DNA of 64,000 nt from Wolfiporia cocos (Eukaryota > Basidiomycota > Agaricomycetes > Polyporales > Phaeolaceae), in NCBI GenBank assembly GCA_029448655.1, contig JACCLO010000005.1:2666001-2730000 (forward strand). The letters run 5' to 3'. Of the stretch, positions 58,077 to 64,000 are shown piece by piece. A program made the translations under genes and the position numbers. The notes beneath the pieces were generated by a model that was given only the letters and a program-made list of their open reading frames with translations, did not search any database and was not told the DNA's origin. Every line of letters begins with the position of its first letter. Position 1 is the first letter of the stretch.

Positions 58077-60945
58077 CTAACCATCCATGTCCGAGTCCGA
58101 GTCCATGTCAATGCTCGGCATCGGCCCATCCTCGTCCTCATCCCCCACATCCACCTTCTGCGCCACACTCACGCTTGTCCCCCTGGCCAAGTTTAACTGC
58201 GCGCCAAAATTCTGCGCCGGCGCCGCCGTATCTCCGGCCACGACTTGCATCGCGGGTGTGGGCGCGTCCGCCGGCACTTGCGTGGGCGCCCGCAGCGAGC
58301 CTGCGATGGCTGGCGTGGCAGCGGGCGCCCCAGATTGCGATTGCGATGTTGATGGCGATGCCGATGGCGATCCCGCGTCTCCCCGCGCCGGCGGCGCGGG
58401 CCCTGGTGCGGCCACTGCTAGTGATACAGTGCTGCCGGCCTCCACGCCCGCCGGCGCGAGCGGATCGGACGCGCGCGTGGGCCGCTCGACACGGAGCTGG
58501 GGGTGTGGCGGGAAGTGGGCCTGCGGCTGCAGATGGGGATATTGCAATTGCGGCGCGGGGGGGAACGCGTCGTGCATACGGGCGTCCCCCGCCCCGTCGT
58601 CTTCCCCTGCCGCCTCGTCGCGCGGGCCCCCGAGCCCCAGCGTGCGCCGCAGGCCGCCCTCCTCCGTGCCCTCCTCCTCGCGGAAGAGCGCGAGCGCCTC
58701 AACGTGCGGCAGCGCGCGCACGAGCGGCGGCACGCGCGGGTGCAGCAGGACGTCCACCTGCCGCGCTCACGATCAGCCCGGCGCCAGCTCCGAGTCCGAC
58801 GGCTGCACTCACCACGTCACGGTCGGGCCCTGCGCTGAGCGCAGGCCCGCCCACGCCGAGCACGAGCCCGAGCGTCTTCCCCATCGTGCCGCCCGTGCCC
58901 GTCGCGAGCTCGAGACACGCCGTGCGCACGCGCGCGGAGAGGCGGGCGTGCAGCGCTGGGTCAGAGCTGAGGCGCGCGGGCGGCGTGTGCGGGAGCGCGA
59001 GGTGCAGCGCGAGCAGGACGCGCGTCGCGAGCGAGCGGACCGCAGCGGGGGGCTGGGTGTGCTTGAGGACGAGGTGCAGCGCTATAGGGGACATGTCAGC
59101 ATGGTTGTGCTTTCGTTGCCAAAGCGAAAGGCGGAACAGGAGAGCGCGCACCGTCCACCGCTCGCACGACCTCCTCCCCTTCCTCCTGGCTGCCGCATAC
59201 CGTGCCCCGCGCGACGCGGAACACCTCCTCGCCTTCGTACGCCCGGGCACGCTTCTTCCCGCGCCGGCTCCGGCCCTTGTTCTCTCCCTCGCCTGCTGCG
59301 TCCTCCCCGCCAGCGCTAGAGCTGGCACCAGGGGCGAGCACTCGTGTGAGTGACGGGAGGAGGGCGCGGGCGAGGCGCGATGCCAGCGTGGTGTCGTGCA
59401 CGTGCGGCGTGCTTTTGAGGAGGGCGTGCAGGGCGCGGAGAAGGGGGAGGCGCTGAGATCTGCGGTGGAAAAGTGTAAGTGGGACGGAAAATAAGAGCGA
59501 AGAGGGGACTTACGCTGTGCGCTCCTGCTCGAGGTGGAACGCCAGGTGCGAGAGTAGTTGCGGGACGTGCGGAGTGAGGTGGGCGGCGGTGCTGTGATTG
59601 GTGTCAGCATGTAGTCCGAAGAGAACTAAGTCTTCGTGGACACACCTGTCTGCGAGGGCAATGAGCAGGTTGCATGCCAACTCCCACAACGTCGGGACGA
59701 CCGCCACCTCCATCGCGCGCACGGTTAGGTCGATGGGGCCGTCAATCTAGTATCAGCAAGGAGATTGTTGGTATGTTTAATGGTTCTCGGAGAGCGAGTA
59801 ACTCCACCTTCTCGTCGGGGGCACATCCCAGGAGTGCGAGACAAAGCTGAATGAGAGGGCCGAGAGGAACGGGGACGGGCCGGGCGGTGGACGCACTACA
59901 AACTCGTCGGTAAAGCTACACGGCAGTGGTATATCTTACGACCCACCGTAGCAAATCGCATAGGATGCAAACCGCGGCGCGGAGCCGGTCGAGGCTCAGC
60001 GGGATCACCACCGCAGGGTCCTCTGTCGACGGTCCAGGCTGGGGGGCGTATCCTAAACGTTCTCATCACAATGAGTTCTAACCCTTTCATGCAAGGAACG
60101 TACCCCTAGCGGGGAAGGTCTTCCGCATGGCGGCGAGCGCGCCCCATGCGAATGCGAGCGTCTCATCGACCGACTTGCGCCAGTTGCTCGCCGCGCCGAC
60201 CTTCCCGCCCGTGGCATGCAGTGCGGTATAGAGGCGCGAGGCAGCGGAGACGAGCACTGCTGGTGTTGGCGCAGGAGTGGAGCCGTTGAGGGACGCGAAG
60301 GCGAGCGCGGTGAGCTGCGTGTGTAGGCTGCGGTGGAGGGTCGGGTAGAGCGGGACGATGTGCGTGAGGGTCGACAGGACGAGCAGCTGGGGCGGGTCAG
60401 AGGAGGTGAAGTGAGGGTTTTGCGAGCACTTGCCTTTAACTCGGGCTCGGCATGCTTCTCGGCGAGGGCAACGAGGGCCGTGCTGAATTTTGGGACGTTG
60501 GGCACGCAGAGCTGCCGCTGGAACTCGGCGGCGTCCATTGCGGCGGAGAATATGTGTCTGAGCAGGCGGATCGCTGCTTTCAGAGTTGGATTGGGCTCAT
60601 CCCTCTGTACGATGTCGTTTCAGCTCGTGTGCTGCACTGGGATCCGGGAACACGCACCGAAAGCAGCGGCAGTGCTACACCAACCCACGTCTGCGCGGAC
60701 TCCATCATGAGGTCCCGCGAGAAGACCGCCGTTTGGAGGGCAAGGCAGAGGCCCGCCCACCGGCCTGCGGGGTCCTTGGAGTGCAGGAGCGAGTTTACGC
60801 GCGCGGACCATTTTGCCAGGTGAGGGGAGGGCGCGAAGTGGGCGGGGGCGAGCGTGTCGAGGACGTACGGGATGTGCACGGCAGCGAACGCGTCGGCGGC
60901 GAGCTGGAGGGCGAGCAGGGCCTGCAGCGGGTGGCGGTCGTCCAT
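58077..60945 (-). CDS. RIX1: Pre-rRNA-processing protein RIX1 (PELP1 family)
   Basis: There are ten exons: 60658-60945, 60434-60604, 60104-60386, 59947-60052, 59808-59895, 59646-59746, 59514-59591, 59152-59459, 58813-59081 and 58077-58757. They sum to 2373 nt (790 aa). The N-terminal RIX1 domain is clear: VLDTLAPAHFAPSPHLAKWS, KDPAGRWAGLCLALQTAVFS and SAQTWVGVALPLLS, followed by helical repeats (LLVLSTLTHIVPLYPTLHRS). The C-terminal 200 residues are Pro/Ala-rich and end in an acidic DMDSDSDMDG. RIX1 acts with IPI1 and IPI3 in ITS2 processing and late 60S maturation in the nucleus. Intron 2 (60387-60433) has the GC donor GCAAGT. The gene is divergent from SEC10 and convergent with RRN11 (184 bp apart). 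Confidence 0.9.
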
Positions 60946-61128
60946 CGCTGCTCGCGTGCAGAGAGCAAGCAGCGCAGATTATTTGCCGGCGACCTGCGCG
61001 GATGCCGGGACGCGTATGATCGCCGGATGGAGGCCGGTGGATCACTGCCTGCGTCCACAGCTTCACCCAGCTTTGCGTCAGTTCTCTGCCTTCGCTTGCA
61101 CGCGCGCGACCCTCTCTGCTCGAGCACG
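60946..61128. promoter_or_regulatory. Bidirectional promoter RIX1/SEC10
   Basis: A 183 bp gap between the divergent start codons holds both promoters. No TATA box is seen. Confidence 0.55.
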
Positions 61129-64000
61129 ATGCCGGACAGAGCCCTCGACCCGCATGTGCAGGACCAGCTCCGCCTCCAGACGTTCGAGGTACGCACGCCT
61201 GCAGCCGTCTCTGCACAGCGCGCAGCCCAGACGCGGCCCATACTCACATCCGGCACCCAGGGAAAGTTTGATGTCAAGGACTTTGTAGGATCCATCTCCG
61301 AGAAACTCATCGCACAGTCCAAGGCCGACTCCAGGCGTACGTATCTCCGTTGCACACGTCGCGTCATGCGCGTCGCTCAACAGCAGCGTACATCCCTACA
61401 GCCTTCGACCCCAAGCCGTTCATCCGCACATTCGAGGCGGCGGTGGACAAGCTCATTGCCGTGCGCAAGGACGTGCAGGCCAAGTCGGAGCAGATGGAGA
61501 AGATCGTGCGCACAACCGAGCGCGAGTATTCCAAGAAGATGGCGGAACTCAACAAGGGCTTCGAGGTGTGTCTCTCTTCGTCGTGGTCCCCAGACTAACC
61601 CAACAATGCCTATGAACAAGGCAGTCGGCCAATCCTTCTCTGGCATGGAGACCAAGATGAACGAGGTCGGGCGCACCGCCATCCGAATTGGCGAGCAGCT
61701 CGAGTCCGTGCACCAACAACGCCAGCGCGCACAGGCCGCGTACGACCTCATCGATTTCTACAACCAGTTCTCGCGGGACGATACCACGAAGATCGAAGCG
61801 CTCAAGAAAGAGGGCAAGGACGGCCGACGCAAGGTCGCTATCCTCCTACGCCGCCTCAATATTGTCGCGAAGGAGGTCGACCTTCCGCATGCGGACAAAG
61901 TGAGTGTCCGCCTTTTGCTCCTCAACGATGCGATAACCGACCGCAACAGACCAGAGAGAACATCGACCGGTACTGCGAGAAGTTCGAGAAGGACATGCTG
62001 CATCTTTTTGACAAGGCGTATCGCAAGGGTGAACCGAAGATGATGCATGTGCGTGCTGTTCGCAGCACGCGCTCGCACCGAATGTACTAATTGCCCGGCA
62101 GCACTGCGCACAAACACTGCTCGACTTCAATGGCGGCGCGTCGTGCGTGCAAGTATACGTGAACCAGCACGACTTCTTCATCAATCGCGTGCGCGAGACC
62201 GGGAACATGGAAGACCAGCTGTGCGTACCCGTCTTCACGTAGCTACTGCGCTCAACTCTGACTGCATGCTCTGTCGTGACGGCGCGCCAGATGGCACACG
62301 CTGCCCGACCCCGACACGCCTCCGCCGACGGACGAGGAGGGTCTGCACGAGCTTTTCCAGGAGATACGCGCCACCGTCGGGCAGGAGGCCCAGATCGTCC
62401 AGGCTGTCTTCCCCAACCCGCCCTTCGTGATGCAGGTCTTCCTTCAGCGCGTCTTCGCCCAGTCTGTGCGTCCCCTCCCCGTCCTCTCCCTTCGTCCCCG
62501 CTCACCCATAAGCCATATTTCACCCGCCTCAGATCCAGCAATACATGGAGCAGCTCGTGAGCCGGGGCGCGGCGCTCTCGGACCTCGCCTTCCTGCGCGC
62601 GCTGCAGCTCGTGCACCAGCAGACGGCCGCGCTGGTCGAGGACCTCAAGGCGTACGAGGTCGCGGCGGCGCCCCGCGGGCCCAGCGAGCGCGGCGACGTG
62701 AGCGTGAACACGACGCTCAACGCCGCGCCGAGCGGCGCGGCCGCGACCGTCGGCACCCTCCTCGAGACCGCGATGGAGGAGCTGTTCGTGCCGTACACCG
62801 AGAGCCAGCGCTACCTCGAGCGCGAGAGCAAGAGCCTCGGTGCGCTGTATGCGTCGCATCTGGCGTCGTTCACGAGGTATCATGTGCGCGTTGAAGTCTG
62901 CCTGCCTCTTTTCGCTCGCATGGTGCTGATGGTACGCGCGTTGCGCAGGAGCGGGTGTCCACGAAAGGCCCCGCCAAGTCGTCGATGTTCGACCGGATGG
63001 TGAACCAGCTGAGCGCCGCGGCGTCTACGACGGGCACATCCGGCACCTCGACGTCGGCACAGGCGGCGGCGGCGCTGATGCGCTTCGGCGGTCTTGAGCG
63101 CACGCAGGAAAAGTCGGCCGAGGAGCCCGTGCGCGAGGAAGACGGGATGGTCGCCGTCGCAGTTGCGGAGCGCATGCTCAAGTGGCACGCGGAGGCGATC
63201 GGGCGGTGTGTCGAGCTGAGCCCCGCGAACGATGTGTGCGTGTGGCGTCGGTCCGTGTGCTTGCGATGCTCATGGTGACGGATGCACAGCCCCAAGCAGA
63301 CCTTCGCGTTGCTGCGTGTGCTCGCCGCGGCGATCGGCAGCTCGTACGTCGAGACGGCTCTGGAGACGTGAGTTGCCGCTCTCGATCAGGACAGCGTCCC
63401 CGGGAGCTGATCCTCCCATTACATCAGTGCACAAGCGAAGCTCGAGGCCGCAGATACGAAGACGGAGCCGTCGCTGCAGGCGCTGACAGTGCTGAACGAG
63501 GTGAATCTGATATGCCACCTCTGGCAGCACTACGTGAATATGGCGCTCTTGCCGCTCGCGAGCAGCGCGGTGACCGTGCGCCGCGAGATGGTCGTGTTCA
63601 ACAACCAATCTGTCAGCCGGATCGAGGGCGCCGCCAACCATCTCCTGCAGCGCCTCGCGGATGGTCCGTCAATCTCACCTCAGTGTCCGTAGCTGGGAAG
63701 CTGACAATCTGACGACCCTTCGCGCAGCGATCGTCAGCTGGCTCTCTGCGCAGCTCGCGAAACAGAAGCGCAACGACTTCAAGCCGCGGAACGACGACTT
63801 GTCGTTCGCGAGGGTGAATACCGAGCCGTGTGTCGCGTGTTGTGAGACCCTGGAGCGGGTGCGCGACGCGGCGAAGGCGAACTTGAGCGGGAAGAACCTG
63901 GAGATATTCCTGACCGAGGTCGGGATCGCATTCCACAGGTGGGCGCATCGATGCGTCGGCCTGTCTCACGTCCTGACACGCCTCGCCTCAGTCTGCTGCT
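61129..64000 (+). CDS. SEC10: Exocyst subunit Sec10/EXOC5 (3' end outside window)
   Basis: Twelve complete exons and the start of a thirteenth are visible: 61129-61188, 61261-61336, 61402-61565, 61621-61899, 61950-62048, 62102-62220, 62291-62465, 62533-62883, 62949-63235, 63290-63367, 63428-63663, 63728-63938 and 63992 onward. They give 714 residues so far. The N-terminus (FDVKDFVGSISEKLIAQSKA, then PFDPKPFIRTFEAAVDKL) precedes a long coiled coil. Later blocks include IDRYCEKFEKDMLHLFDKAY, VYVNQHDFFINRVRE and FKPRNDDLSFARVNTEPC, typical of Sec10. Sec10 is an exocyst subunit that tethers secretory vesicles to the plasma membrane. One acceptor is AAG (61618-61620). No frameshift is seen. Confidence 0.94.

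Noticed and set aside
58087..59319. 410-codon open frame on the plus strand
   Set aside because: It lies antisense to RIX1 exons in very GC-rich sequence. Its composition is low-complexity Ala/Arg/Ser, and the minus strand gives a coherent spliced RIX1 with matching phases.
58043..59353. 436-codon Pro/Ala/Arg-rich plus-strand frame
   Set aside because: Another GC-driven shadow of RIX1 with no motif.

Overview
This 64 kb window comes from a filamentous fungus, most likely an Agaricomycete basidiomycete. Nearly every gene is broken by many short introns of about 47-60 nt with GT-AG borders. A few of these introns have a GC donor or an AAG acceptor. Genes are closely spaced, GC is moderate to high, and the recognised proteins are eukaryotic. 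There is no prokaryotic, CRISPR or viral signal. I built exon models by following reading frames across splice sites. Unless stated otherwise, the exon lengths of each model sum to an intact frame.

Layout, left half. Positions 1-168 are the 3' end of an unknown membrane protein. Next are PYM (-), GPN3 (+), a 2 kb gap, a His/Ser-rich protein (+), a large unknown protein with conserved-looking ends (-), a Dal5-like MFS permease in 16 exons (-), VPS60/CHMP5 (+), an aldehyde dehydrogenase (-), two tandem APH-fold kinase-like genes (+,+), homoserine O-acetyltransferase MET2 (-), a 2.4 kb gap, an 807-aa unknown Ser/Arg-rich protein (+), DID2/CHMP1 (-), SVP26/TEX261 (+) and a synaptojanin-type inositol 5-phosphatase in 20 exons (+).

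Layout, right half. SF3A3/Prp9 (-) and eIF4A3/Fal1 (+) share a 165 bp promoter gap. They are followed by an intronless unknown protein (+), LCL2 (+), a 3.5 kb gene-poor stretch, SF3B6/p14 (+), a 2 kb gap, RPA190, the largest subunit of RNA polymerase I (-), an LAA2/aftiphilin-like protein (-), RRN11 (+), RIX1 (-) and the start of SEC10 (+), which runs off the right edge.

Functional themes: RPA190, RRN11 and RIX1 all serve rRNA transcription or 60S maturation and lie within 12 kb. PYM with eIF4A3 (exon junction complex) and SF3A3 with SF3B6 (U2 snRNP) form an RNA-processing group. VPS60, DID2, SVP26, the 5-phosphatase, the LAA2-like protein and SEC10 are membrane-traffic genes. Most of these are single-copy housekeeping genes, so the grouping may be chance.

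The least ordinary features are: a tandem pair of kinase-fold proteins that keep the catalytic HPD but have lost the catalytic Asn and the metal-binding Asp; three consecutive micro-exons of 14, 18 and 21 nt that encode the catalytic metal loop of RNA polymerase I; and four GC-AG introns in two genes.
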